From Vandiemenella viatica (taxonomy: Eukaryota; Arthropoda; Insecta; Orthoptera; Morabidae): a DNA stretch of 64,000 nucleotides. Position 1 is the first letter of the stretch, and every line of letters starts with the position of its first letter. The stretch is taken from contig JARYHS010013630.1 of NCBI GenBank assembly GCA_031002005.1, forward strand, positions 238,521,539 through 238,585,538. Reading direction: 5' to 3'. The notes under the pieces are model-generated. The model did no database searches and was not told the origin of the DNA. It worked only from the letters and a program-made list of their open reading frames with translations. This document shows positions 44,446 through 56,110 of the stretch, piece after piece. The position numbers were made by a program, and so were the translations under genes.

Positions 44446-45404
44446 TTTGTTCACTGATGCAGAGTACACAGCATACAAATTCTCCCTACGGCCATTCACA
44501 TTACCAGGATTGTAGCGCCCGCTGGAAGCATTTCTATGCCTCTACAACATTCAAAGTAAAATCAGTTAAAATTTTAACCATGACTGTCCTGAGTACCGAT
44601 TTTCGCTCTGTTGGATGATTCTTTCCTGGTGCACCAATTTCGTAGTTAATAGCTCTCGACTCAAGGAATGCAATATAAACAGTTTATCTCCAACACATTA
44701 AAAAGCTCCGTGGATTTACCTAACAATTTCCTGGATCCCATTTGCATTTAACCTAAATGTAGCGTTGGTAGTAACAATAGGAGACCTTTCGTAATTACTG
44801 TTAAATGGCGTAAGAAATTGCTACTGAGTGTTAAAGTTTGTAAGAGAAGACATGAGAATGGAGATACAAATTACAAGCTAATGTTTACGTAATTAAGGGA
44901 ACCTCATTTACTGTGTAATAAATGCAAAAAGAGATATCTGAGTCACAAACATTGTGACTATGCAAATGTAACAGTGTAAACAGTAAAATCTAATAGCAGA
45001 TTTTAGTTGAGATGAAATTCTAAATCACGTTGGAACCAGAAACTAGTTCCAAAATTTGTAATAAACATATGTGTGAGCTTCCAGAACTTCATGTCAGAAT
45101 ACCTTAACTGCTTCCCGATAATACAGAAATATGTACTGTACCTGACTTATAAATAAATTGACGATGATTAAAATAAAAGCTATAATAAAATATAAATTAC
45201 TATCAAAATTTTACGTTCATTAATACAAAAGATACAATAATATAAATATACATAGTTTAAACGGTAAGAAGGCTTGAAGCTAGGTTATATACGATATGCT
45301 TTAGTTCAGCTATACCTAAATTCTATAAATTACTTGTATCAGTTGATAAAATTTCAAAATGTTGGTGATTTCATAACTTTTTTTCTGTTTTCCATTTATT
45401 TTAG
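44446..45404. other. No gene; ends in a splice-acceptor tract
   Basis: AT-rich. The last 30 bases form a strong acceptor (TTTTTCTGTTTTCCATTTATTTTAG) for the exon at 45405. Confidence 0.5.
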
Positions 45405-45522
45405 TGCGTTTATGAGCCATGGTTTCGAAGAAGTCAGCGTTACCAATATCAGCAGTGATTCTGTCGTTTATCGTGGCCGTATCCGGAGCTTGGATTGCTA
45501 CATCTGAAGACGTCCGCAGCAG
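45405..45522 (+). CDS. Signal-peptide exon of an unidentified secreted protein
   Basis: A strong acceptor ends at 45404 and a donor CAGCAG|GTGAGAGG begins at 45523. The exon holds 14 bases of 5' leader, then ATG at 45419 in a good context (GAGCCATGG) and 34 codons plus two bases. The peptide MVSKKSALPISAVILSFIV then AVSGA has a basic n-region, a hydrophobic core of about 15 residues and a small-residue SGA cleavage site, followed by WIATSEDVRS. That is a textbook secretory signal peptide at the start of a protein. The remaining exons were not found in the window. Its upstream exon may be 27234-27273. An out-of-frame ATG at 45412 opens an overlapping 31-codon frame that ends at 45507. The mature protein, and so its role, is unknown. 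Confidence 0.55.
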
Positions 45523-46549
45523 GTGAGAGGTCAACTCGCAACTTTCCACCAGAATAACAAAATGAAAAAATTATTTCTTTGTTTATTATTAAAACCTTAC
45601 AAACATAAACAAAGTAGAAAATTGGAAATGATAGTTGATCCACTTTTATTGCCAAAAATTTAGAAAGTAAATTGCCAATTAGGTGCGCACGTTTCACATC
45701 CGCTGCCGTAGTGGTCTCTGTAAGTGTCGCTGGAATGGCACCGTCGTTAACATGACATTCACATTACTTACGAACAAGATTGCAGCTAATCATCCCGGCT
45801 AGCCTAAATTACCCGTTTATTTTATGCACAATTACCTTTATTCATCACTCTACAACTTTTTATCTGACATGTTAACGATGGTAAAATAAATTTGAGTGCA
45901 AATGTTTCACCCAGTCATAGGACCTAAGCTTGATAAATGCTCGGGATCCCCGATTAGTGGTCTCTTTCAATTATAATACCCACTGTTATAGATTTGTCGA
46001 TATAATACTGTATAGAAATAGACATTGAACCGTAATATACCACTTGTTTGGACATGCAATTTAGCTAAGAAGAACTCAAATTTGGGTTAGAACAAATAAT
46101 CGGCTCGACCTTCAAGTTAGCCAATAGTGACTTTCTTCGAACTCTAGTCCAAGTGAATTGAATGAATGTCGTAACAAGTACGTGGTTCGAAGTCTGACCA
46201 CCGGATTCACAGTCCTGTCGTTTTTTGTGCATCAGAAGATGCCACAATATATCTATATCGGCAACATAAGGAAATATTGGTAAATTTTTGTTTTAACACT
46301 TCTTTCGTTTTTGTTTTCGATATTATCCTATACATCTCTAAGTTTCTGAATGTCCTCATCAATAACTTATAATGTGTATTTAAAAAACTAAAAAAATAGT
46401 GAGGGATTTGTCAAAACTGAATTATTTTTGAAGTTATACATGTTTATATTTTTTTGGATTCTCTCGGTTAGAATAACAATATACTAAAATTTCTTGATTT
46501 ATCAAAGAAAAAGTTTTTTTGAATATAGACTATCATCTTTACTTATTTG
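45523..46549 (+). other. Putative intron, no recognisable gene
   Basis: AT-rich; I found no next exon in the required phase. Confidence 0.4.
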
Positions 46550-46554
46550 TAAAT

Positions 46555-46737
46555 CTGCAGCGGGCAGAATCATGTTCGTCTGTTTGTTATGGCATCACGT
46601 AAAAGCTATCGAACGTATTTTGATGGGAATTTCACAGTTTGAAAGCTTATAGCAGGATCTGACATGGAAGCTGCGATATGACTTACTCTTATGACTACTT
46701 GCTCTGGTACCGGAGCAGGAAATGTAAATATGATCTT

Positions 46738-46775
<38 letters not shown>
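46555..46775 (+). repeat. Retroposon-like repeat end with long poly(A)
   Basis: TTCGTCTGTTTGTTATGGCATC is followed by CGAACGTATTTTGATGGGAATT and GCTTATAGC, then a run of about 33 A (46742-46774). The phrase order (CTGTTTGTT .. CGA..GATTTTGATG.AATTT .. AGCTTATAG) is common in dispersed repeats of many insects. The element class is not decided. Confidence 0.4.
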
Positions 46776-46778
<3 letters not shown>

Positions 46779-46945
46779 CTCATATTTCGTTTTAATTTCT
46801 GTAAGCTCCCAAGAAGAGTACTTCTGTCTGAGCTCGGGAATCGTATAAAACCTCAGGTATCTCATGTTTACGCCCGCCATCTTGGTGAATCTACACTTAC
46901 GAGAAATCAAAGCTTAAAAATTATTAACTAAAATTTTACTGTAAT

Positions 46946-47460
46946 TTTTTTTTTTTTTTTTTTTTGGTTGGGGGGGTCCTACAGCTCTTGCCTCTTTGCT
47001 CATCTCAGTCTTCACAATTGTCTATTGTGGGCCTCCTTCAGTTCCAATTTTGTTCTTTCATTGACCGCTCCACTCTTTGCAAACATCCTAGCGGTGGTAT
47101 GGCTCGTCTTCTCCGGTCAGCTGGTTGGTAGTTAAATACTATTTTTGGTATTATTCCTTCATCCATTCTAGGACTATAGGATCTTGAAATGTCAGTTTGG
47201 TCCCTGATTTGTTCATTCCGCACATGCTCTAATTTAGAAACTCGATAAGGTCTTCGAAGAAAATCCATCTCCACTGCTTCTATCCTCTTTTGGGTTCTTT
47301 CTGTAACTGTCCAATATTTTATACCGTAGGTGGTAATTGGTTCCATTATGGCCCTGTACATATAGATAACGGTAGAAAAGTTTATTTACTACATGAACTG
47401 AATGGCTAGGTACTTGTAATTCCCGTACTGAGGATGTAGGTATGAAGCCAAGCCTCAAAG
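46946..47460 (-). pseudogene. LINE 3' fragment with poly(A) tail
   Basis: The minus strand reads MYRAIMEPITTYGIKYWTVT, ERTQKRIEAVEMDFLRRPYR, VSKLEHVRNEQIRDQTDI and later IPKIVFNYQPADRRRR. This is the common insect LINE C-terminus (YK.I..P..TYG.E.WT.TE...KR+EA.EMDFLRR..R.SR...+RN..IR). It ends in a T run at 46948-46965 (A tail on the minus strand). Frames are broken and no RT core is present. Confidence 0.85.
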
Positions 47461-48388
47461 GTTTTTAGTTCTGCTTGTGTTATTTGCTGATAATGTTCGA
47501 TGTTATGGCGTTAAAATTTTTATTATTATTATTACAAATTACCAGAATACATCTTGGTTCTCTCTGATCAAGGATTATCGATTTAGCTCTTACTGTTAAT
47601 ACAGCTGTAGAGTTTATGCTAATTGTATTGGTTTTGCTGAATTACATGTACTTCTACCTAACTTTGATTGTTTATTTCTTAAGTTTTCTAAAAATGCGGA
47701 AGAGAAACAATTTAAATGTGCGTAAAGAATTTTGTAGTTTATCATATTAAAAATAAAATTATTAACTGTGGATATTTAATTTTTATAGGTACTGCAAATA
47801 AGAAATTGGTAAGAATTTCGACGCAAACGGATGCATAGGAAAATTGTCACAGTATGACAATTATTTAGCTACAAATGGCAATTACTTGTACAGGCGAATT
47901 TACCTTTAATATGAATATATGATTACACCAAAATAACAATTAGCCGCTGAGAAAAACAAACAAAGAGATTAAATTTTTTCTTTTAAATTAAGCTCAAATA
48001 ATTAATACATCTAGAGGTATTATATACATAACAAATTATGAATTGAACAAATATGGCATTCAAAATTGTACGAGAATGTAGCAAAACCGTCTTGAAAAAC
48101 AAAATGATTTTATAACAACTCGTAATGTTTTGGCAAATTATGCCGTTTCTCCAGTAGGATTATGCTTTGAAAGTTAGATCAGAAACATCTCATTCCAGGG
48201 ACACTTATGGGAGAGTATCCAGTTTCATGGAATGCACATACACTGGGCTTGATGATGTAACACTTACCATAGCACGTCTACAGCCGGCGATGATTGAAGG
48301 TTGACCCAGGAATGTGAGAGTGTCTCACAAGGCAGCTGCATTCAAGCTCGACCAGGTAATGCTAATATCGGTATTGCGAACTCTGTCG
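47461..48388. other. No recognisable gene
   Basis: A near-consensus minus donor (TGCTATG|GTAAGTG, about 48268) is present, but the exon upstream of it is interrupted by stops. Confidence 0.4.
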
Positions 48389-48538
48389 CTAAGCGAATTT
48401 TACCCCAGCATTCGATTTAGGAGGCAAGTCGGAATGAGCAGCAGCGTCCGACCAAAACCAAAAGTCTGGATCAGAGTCCCACACCAGAATGAGTTCGTCA
48501 CTTCTTCCATCACTCACGTAAACGTTAGCTCCGACTTT
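48389..48538 (-). other. Short conserved-looking frame, unidentified
   Basis: On the minus strand, after an acceptor-like TTCTGGGATTTCCAG, 49 codons are open: KVGANVYVSDGRSDELILVW, then DSDPDFWFWSDAAAHSDLPP and KSNAGVKFA, stop. The aromatic/acidic composition and low codon bias differ from chance AT-rich frames. The opposite strand is also open over most of it (48314-48559). It may be a dispersed repeat or an exon remnant; I cannot name it. Confidence 0.25.
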
Positions 48539-48559
48539 CTGGAAATCCCAGAATTTTAG

Positions 48560-50060
48560 TCATATGTTCATTTTGATAGGCTCATGGTCAAGCGTCCTGA
48601 TGTCACGTGATATGCCACTGATATTTTATTCGCACACGCACATACTGCATGTGAGCTGTTTTTCCCGCCAGGCTCAATGACCTGCTGTCCCTAGGGATTC
48701 ATTCATGGAAGACGAGTCCCAGGTAAAACAATCACCACACTCCTTTTGTTGGGGGGCATAACTCAATATTCGTCATATGAAATTCTTTTTGTCCACTGCA
48801 TTAAAGTAAATTAAGTATTTACATTGGCGTCACAGCCTTTTTTTACAACCTTGCGTATTTTACTAAAAAATGGTAAATAAGTAAATAATAATAAGATTTT
48901 TATGAAAAATTAATCTAATACATGGTCGGTAATATAATAAAATACACCATAGAATGTGGCACAAGCGTCACATTATAGAATGTTATGGTTAAAAAATTCC
49001 ATGGAAGCAAGAATTTGATAAAAAACTAAAATTAGTACGAGATCGAGGTCGTCCACATTTAAATGCCAAACTTAATTCAAGTTTCTGTTGACGAACGGCA
49101 TAGAACAGAAACAATTCTTCTTCGTATGATGCTACACCCGATTCCGTGCGTAGATGGTTACGACGCAGAATGTTTCCCCTATTAGAGAACTCTCTTGGTA
49201 AGTTCAACTGGGGGGGGGAGGGGGGGGGGAGGGTGGGAAGGTTCCCGTTGCCTTCCCCAGTGTGTGTTCGTATGTGTTATTGTAGGTGTGGATGACTGCG
49301 ATAGTGTGTGTTTTCAGTATATTGTTTGTGTTATATGAAATGAGAGATGAAGAAGGGAACCCTAGTAGCGACCAATTCAGGCGCACTCTACCTCAAGGGG
49401 GCCGTCAAATTTAATGTCCCCATCAAACGGACGAATCACCATCAACATTACCATATGCTCTTATCCCAAACACAATGCGGAATGGTTTGGGGCTTAACCC
49501 ATGACTTCGGTGCACGATCTGATGATTAGGAACTCTGCACCACCACCTATAAGGTCACAGTGCCAGCAGCTTCGAAAGAAGCACCAGTTTTGATGCTTAC
49601 TGTGTTTCTCTTCCAGGTCATAACAGGGTAATTGCTGCGGTATCTTAATTGATGCCGGTGCTGTATGCTGGTAGCGTCATTGAGCCAAGTGGCTTCACAA
49701 AGCTATTCATTCAGCTTCAGTTCAGCTGTAAATTCGAAGTAGAATAACAGATACACTGCAAAGATGCAAGCAGACGATTTGGATAAAATCTTTGAAATAT
49801 AATCATAACGAAGAGTCACACATACGGACATATCATTAACGAAATGTGTTGTAATATTATATGTCAATGGCAATGAAAATCTGGACATGAAAATGTTATA
49901 TTTTACACTATTCACCATTTTCGCAACCATAAATAAGATGTGATTAATGATCCTGGAAGAAGTACGTATATGAAAGGAGAAAGAAAAATGTCTGCCGTAA
50001 GTCGTGATCTTGCTTATTTGAATTCACATGAACATTTTGAGTCTCATTTCGATTCTCGAG
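48560..50060. other. No recognisable gene; G-rich run at 49211-49240
   Basis: A GGGGGGGGGAGG-type run lies at 49211-49240. A good acceptor (TTTCTCTTCCAG, ending 49617) is followed immediately by stops in the frame needed by exon 45405-45522. Confidence 0.4.
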
Positions 50061-50079
50061 TTAATAGCATATGTAAATA

Positions 50080-52325
50080 CTAGCTGGTACCCACGACTTC
50101 GTTCGTGATTGTAAAGAATTCATATTGACAGCTATAAACATCTAACCACCCTGGTGCACGATGGGAGACTCGATACTATTACCACACACAAGTACCAGTC
50201 TTCTGAGCTATGTAGTTCCGGCAGCAAGGTAAAATTTACGGATACACACAAGTCTTTGGATGAAACACGAAAATATTCATGATCGACCAATTTCAAACAC
50301 CATATCTCACACACTCCCACAGTTACCGAATTTCGGCCAACGTTGTGATCGATGGGAGAGACTGTGTTACTACCACACACAAACGCCAGTGATCTGCGAT
50401 TGATAGTTTTCACTTAAAAGTGATACACCGTGACACATGCGTCTTTGGCAGAAATATGAAACTGCCGCAGGTCCACCATTTTCATCCCCCATATCTTCCA
50501 CTCCCCCATAGCTACAGACATCTAACAACCATAGTGCACGACAACAGACACGAATCTACTACCACAAATAAACACCAATGCTCTATGCTATGTAGTCGTG
50601 GTATAACAGTGAAATCTGCGGAGACACATGCCTTTCGTCGAAATACGAAAATATCCTTGGTCGGCCACTTACAACCACCATATCTACCACAGTAACACAG
50701 TTTCTGAAATTCGGCCGCTGTTGTGATCGAAAGGTGACTCTGTGCTACTACTACACACAAACGCCAGTTATCTGTGATCTATAGTTTTCGCTGAAAAGTG
50801 ATACACCATGACACTTTTGTCTATGGCAGAAGTATGAAACTGCCACAGGTCGACCACTTTCAACCCCTATTTCTCCCACATCCCCATAGCTACCGACATC
50901 TAACAACCAGAGTGCACTACATGAGATACGATTCTACTACCAAACACAAACACCATTCCTCTATGCTATGTAGTTGTGGCAGAAAAGTGACATATGCGGA
51001 GACAGTCGAAATACTAAAATATCCTTGGTCGGGCAATTACAACCACCATATCTACCACAGTACCACAGTTTCAGAAATTCGGCTGCTGTTGAGATCGAAA
51101 GGTGACTCTGTGCTACTACTACACACAAACGCCAGTTATCTGTGATCTATAGTTTTCGCTGAAAAGTGATACACCATGACACTTTTGTCTTTGGCAGAAG
51201 TATGAAACTGCCACAGGTCGACCACTTTCAACCCCTATTTCTCCCACATCCCCATAGCTACCGACATCTAACAACCATAGTGCACTACATGAGATAAGAT
51301 TCTACTACCAAACACAAGCACCAACGCTCTATGCTATGTAGTTGTGGCAGAAAAGTGACATATGCGGAGACAGTCGAATTACGAAAATATCCTTGGTCGG
51401 CCACTTACAACCACCATACCTACCACAGTACCACAGTTTCTGAAATTCGGCCGCTGTTGTGATCGAAAGGTTACTCTGTGCTACTACTACACACAAACTC
51501 CAGTTATCTGTGATCTATAGTTTTCGCTGAAAAGTGATACACCATGACACTTTTGTCTTTGGCAGAAGTATGAAACTGCCACAGGTCGACCACTTTCAAC
51601 CCTCATTTCTCCCACACCCCCATAGCTACCGACATCTAACAACCATAGTGCACTAAATGAGATACGATTCTACTACCAACACAAACACCAACGCTCTATG
51701 CTATGTAGTTGTGGCAGAAAAGTGACATATGCGGAGACAGTCGAAATACGAAAATATGCTTGGTCGGCCACTAACAACCACCATATCTACCACAGTACCA
51801 CAGTTTCTGAAATTCGGCCGCTGTTGTGATCGAAAGGTGACTCTGTGCTGCTACTACTACACACAAACGCCAGTTATCTGTGATCTGTAGTTTTCGCTGA
51901 AAAGTGATACACCATGACACTTTTGTCTTTGGCAGAAGTATGAAACTGCCACAGGTCGACCACTTTCAACCCCCATATCTCCCACATCCCCACCGTAGCT
52001 ACCGACATCTAACAACCGTAGTGCACGACAGGAAAGACGATTCTACTACCACACACAAACACCAAAAATCTATGTTATGTAGTTGTGGCAGGAAAGAGAA
52101 GTATACGGAGATACGAATTTTTGGTCGAAATATGAAAACGTCCTGCACTGACCAACTTTAATCATTATATCTCCCACATCCCCACAGCTATCGGCATTCT
52201 GCCAACTTTGTGCACGACAGGAAGCTCCATGCTACTTCCACCCACAAACATCAGTGATCTGTGCTAGGTAGTGGTGGCTGAAAAGTGAAATATAGGAAAA
52301 ACACGTCTATTTTTATATATATATA
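50080..52325 (+). repeat. Dimeric tandem array, ~370-bp higher-order unit
   Basis: GTGATACACCATGACAC recurs near 50420, 50798, 51166, 51534 and 51905, with a decayed form at 52285, giving spacings of about 378, 368, 368, 371 and 380. Each unit holds two related halves of about 185 bp, one with GGTCGACCACTTTCAACCCC, the other with GGTCGGCCACTTACAACCAC. The array is preceded by ACTAGCTGGTACCCACGACT and ends in TATATATATATA (52315-52325), boundaries typical of a retroposon-like dispersed repeat. Open frames shift between units, so it is not coding. Confidence 0.88.
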
Positions 52326-53159
52326 AGATTTCGAAGAGAAAACTTGGAGTATTCCTGGAAATCTTCGGTTTATATCTGGTGATCTTTGGAAACTGATGGT
52401 TACTCAGTAAATGTGGAATTCATAGAGGCAAAAGAGGATGATTGTAGTGAAACTGAAATTCTAGTAACAGATCGTCACAGCCAAAATGTTCATGAATCTT
52501 GGTATTGCTGCAAATCGTTAAATATTTAGAAAAACCATTGCAGAGAGATCAGGATCAGACTGTGATATTATTTTCGGAACAATTTTTTACCTTTATGATT
52601 AACAGACTTTCGGGCTATGCCGCGTTGTTTATTTCATTACCTGAGCTTTCGGCTGGTTTCCTACAGCCTTCGTCAGAGACAATGGTAGATGAGATTTAAA
52701 AATGGGTGGATTTGGCTTCATATATTCATAGATTTCCATGAATTTACTAAATCAAAAATTTTTGAATTTGAATGGAACCAATTCGAGGACACCCCATTTC
52801 ATATAAAAAAATCACGCAAATCGATAGCGTAGTTTTGGAGTAATCGATGTACATACATTTAATAACAATAAAAATAAGGCACACACGCGCGCCGAATTCA
52901 GACACCTCCTCTGAATTTGATTAAAACTAGATTATGCATAATCTATAAACAGTGTGTCTGTTGTGAATTAACTTTTTTATGGTGATGGGGTAGAAGGAAT
53001 CTTGATTGTTCGTACACAAGTTTCATCCGTACCTCAGAAAATATAGACCTTTCCTTCTTCTTTTCAAAATCACACAATGACAAAACAAACAAAATTAACG
53101 GTGACAACTACTTAATTTAAGGGACCTATCCCTTATATAAGGAGCGCGGTGTCTGTCTT
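52326..53159. other. No recognisable gene
   Basis: 52590-52690 contains CTTTCGGGCTATGCCGCG and GCTTTCGGCTGG..CAGCCTTCGTCAGAG, a phrase type frequent in insect dispersed repeats. No gene. Confidence 0.35.
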
Positions 53160-53500
53160 TACGCAGACAGTATAACTCCTTTTAAACTAAATTTTGCAGA
53201 GCGAATCTTTTGACTAAAATACGGTTGAAGATCGTAAATCTGATCAATGCATCAAAACAATTTATCCTTTTCTATATCTATATTATACTACAAGATGAGG
53301 TCACCGAACGTTAGCGTCACATTGCTGGCCTTCGTTTGCAGAATAGTATCGGCCAAAGAAATTAAAACACAATCGAAGTTAAAGGAAATGCCAGAATACT
53401 TTCATTAATTTTGCTTTTCGTAGTCTTTCATTTTAAATTGAATACGCTCATTTAGCTAAAAACGTATGGTAAAATTTACGGCTAAAAAAACGTGGAATAC
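53160..53500 (+). repeat. Unclassified ~1-kb dispersed repeat, copy C (partial)
   Basis: TTTGCTTTTCGTAGTCTTTCAT, then GGTAAAATTTACGGCTAAAAAA and ACGTGGA, follow the order of copy A near 4797-4857. AAATTTTGCAGAGCGAA near 53190 echoes copy A near 5321, in rearranged order. Confidence 0.4.
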
Positions 53501-54860
53501 AATTGAAATTTGCGATTTAACGAAGTACTTCAGGTTGTTGCCGTTTTTTAATCATTATTGTCACGCCGCACGGCCATTTTTTTAGTATTTAGGTATTTAT
53601 ATTGGACAGCAGTTTTAAGGGTAAAACTATTTTAAAAAAAGGGTAGGTGATTTTTTTTTGTAGCACTGAGTTAAGGGTAAAAAAATACGGATAAAAAAAA
53701 AAAATATTTCTGAACGACTAATTTTTTGAAATTCAGTGACAAATACGGTAAGTCAGGCAACACTATCAACATGAAACGCGAAGTTATAAAGTTTTCATAC
53801 AGTCAGATAGCAAAAATTGTGTATAATCAACATTCGTAGTCGTGGGCAGCTCCATTGAGCCGGATTGTAACATGATGGTGCTCGATGCCTGCTGCAGTGG
53901 TGACTAACAGCATATTAGAGCGATTCCTCATCATAAAACTACTCATGCTCTTCGGTGGCACGCCCCAGCTACGACGGTCATAAACAATATTTATTACATT
54001 CGTTTCTTCGAAACACAGCTGCGACGGACATCACCGCAGTCAAAGCGCCCTCTAATTAACTTTATTTATAATCTCGCTATTACGTATCCAACACGTTTAT
54101 TACCCTTATTTATTACCGTCCCTTAAAAAAAAAACAATTAAAGCGGAACCCAGCCCAAGAACCTCATTTGCGAATTCTTATCTGACAGGTTTATTACCAG
54201 GACCGCCATTAAAGCGGGATTGCCAAGTGTGCAGGGCGCGCGGGGTAGAGAGCCACAGAGACGGTAAACCACATCGATATTACTCGTACAACAGAGTCTT
54301 CAAGGGTCTACAGCCGGCTATTTTCATGAAACGACGATGTCGTCTGTTGTCTTCATCACATAATCCTATCTTGCTATCGTTCCAGGAAAATATGCAGCTG
54401 CAAACCCGTGAATACTGCATTTATATGCCGGGAAAATCTTCATTCACACATCGATATTAACGCTTCATTATCGATAAACGTTATTTACTCAAACTCGACA
54501 CCTTTAACTCTACGGACTCATTGTTTCAGATATGTCTTAAAAAATATCTGTTCTAAAACTGTTTCGCATATTGCCCATTTCTTGACTCCGAATTTTATGC
54601 GTCATTCACTTTTGGTAGTGGGAAAAGGGGTATTTTGATCACCAGTTTCCGCAATAAATGCAGCCAATTACGTTTGCCTGTAATTGAACGTGTATACGCT
54701 CATCACTGCCCCCCCATGCGGGCTTCATTTGCATAACCCCCCTTCGACTATGACAGTTAGGTACTTGTAGAGCAATGATTTTTCTTATTTACGTAATTAC
54801 ACCAATCACTGATTTATAATCAAATTATTATTGCCTATACATAAACAAAATCATTAGCAA
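53501..54860. other. No recognisable gene
   Basis: The 54180-54440 part is less AT-rich, with an open plus frame (54227-54460) lacking a signature. Nothing else identified. Confidence 0.35.
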
Positions 54861-54864
54861 CTGG

Positions 54865-55600
54865 CGTCACAAAACCCATGGCAGAATTAAAATAGATGGA
54901 CAGACCAACCAGGACACATTACTCGTACTGTTAGCAGATGACCAAATACTTTTTGCTGAATTTCAAGACAACTCTATATGACGGCAAAAGAGTACAAAAT
55001 TGAGATTTCCCTCAATAAAACCAAATTTATGGCCTTCTTCAGAAAAAATCACAAAAGAACCAAAATTTCAATAGAAAACATTCCTATACAACACATATCA
55101 AAGTTTAAATACCTAGGCTACACCCTAGAAACCGATATGCAACAAAAAAATCACAAACTTCACGAAAGTTACAGGAATAATAAATAGCACCTTTCGGCCA
55201 TCTCTTATTTAGCGGCACACCAGAGTCAGGCTGTATAACATCCTGACTAAAGCTTGCCTCGACGCATGACATCGAGGCCTGGACACTCAGCACAGGTGAC
55301 GAACGAAGATTAATGATTACTGCGACGCAAGAACAGCTGGCTACACATTAAGATTCAAAAAGAGATCTGATGAAATTCTTTAAAAAAAAAAAAAAAGTTA
55401 AACCAGTTATCCAGACTGTGCAAAGCTGCAGAATATATTGGACAGACCATATACTAAGGATGAAGATGGACCGGATCCCACGAAAAATCCTCAAATACCG
55501 TCTCTGAGGCAAAAGAAATGTAGAAAGATCACCAAAAAGATGGATTGAGACCATAACAGGCCACCAGGCTTAACACTGGACAGGGAGAAGAAGAAGCGTC
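54865..55600 (+). pseudogene. LINE RT fragment including motif C
   Basis: Across frames: GRIKIDGQTNQDTLLVLLAD then DQILFAEFQDN (motif C, LADD), LNKTKFMAF, KFKYLGYTLETDM, INSTFRP, TRVRLYNILTKACL, and the tail ARTAGYTL, RIPRKILKYRL, KRWIETITGHQA. The order matches the second half of arthropod LINE RTs (YADD .. NKTK.M .. F.YLG..I.. .. RIP.KIL.Y.P.G+R..GRP+.RW.E). Many stops and an A-rich insertion (55381-55395) are present. Confidence 0.8.
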
Positions 55601-55639
55601 CGACGAGTCTGTTATCTGTCTTTCCAGTCACCACCCTGT

Positions 55640-55800
55640 CTCTATAGTGGACTTCCTTAAGGTGGGTTCCCACGGCGCGTGGTTTGGTGGGCCGCGCCAC
55701 ATCAACCGAAGTGTACGGACCAGCACGCGCCTCAGGCTACCCCTCGCCGCCTCCCCACCACCTTGCCTGGGGTCTTTTCAGCAGATAGCGCATATAATTA
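55640..55800 (+). repeat. GC-rich patch beginning with a TIR-like motif
   Basis: TTAAGGTGGGTTCCCACGGCGC opens a 150-base GC-rich stretch unlike its surroundings. It looks like a MITE end but the partner was not found. Confidence 0.3.
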
Positions 55801-56110
55801 CATATAATTATTGTTTTCGACACAGTCATCGAGATTTGTTTAGTTTATTTGCCCTTCAAACCTACATTTCATGCTCGTTCATAAGATTTTGTTTAATTAT
55901 TACCATCTACACCATTCAGTTTACAAAGCTGTGGCAGCAACATCTTAACATATTAAAGCCAACACTTTAAACTTTCGAGCTGCAATTTCACTGATATCAT
56001 TAAGTAACCGCAACATGGAGAGCCTGTTAGAGAAGTGAAAGAGCAATTTAATCGAAAAATCAGTATATTTTATTCTGATGGATATGTTTTTCTGTAACTA
56101 TACTGGGTTA
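55801..56110. other. No recognisable gene
   Basis: Nothing identified. Confidence 0.4.

Noticed and set aside
44187..44618. 143-codon plus frame
   Set aside because: It lies in the G-rich MITE and its 3' flank and shows no protein-like composition.
47789..47808. 20-base micro-exon between TTTTTATAG and GTAAGA
   Set aside because: In the phase required by exon 45405-45522 it gives a stop, and 20 bases between chance AG and GTAAG sites is expected in AT-rich DNA.
50420..52161. Three similar plus-strand frames (MIH[RH]DTFV..GRSMKLPQVDHF) as a repeated protein family
   Set aside because: They are the same tandem unit in successive copies; unit lengths of 368 and 371 shift the frame and no start or splice context is kept.
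50080..52325. Regular array that might be CRISPR-like
   Set aside because: Units are ~370 bp with no short identical repeats separated by unique spacers, and the genome is eukaryotic.
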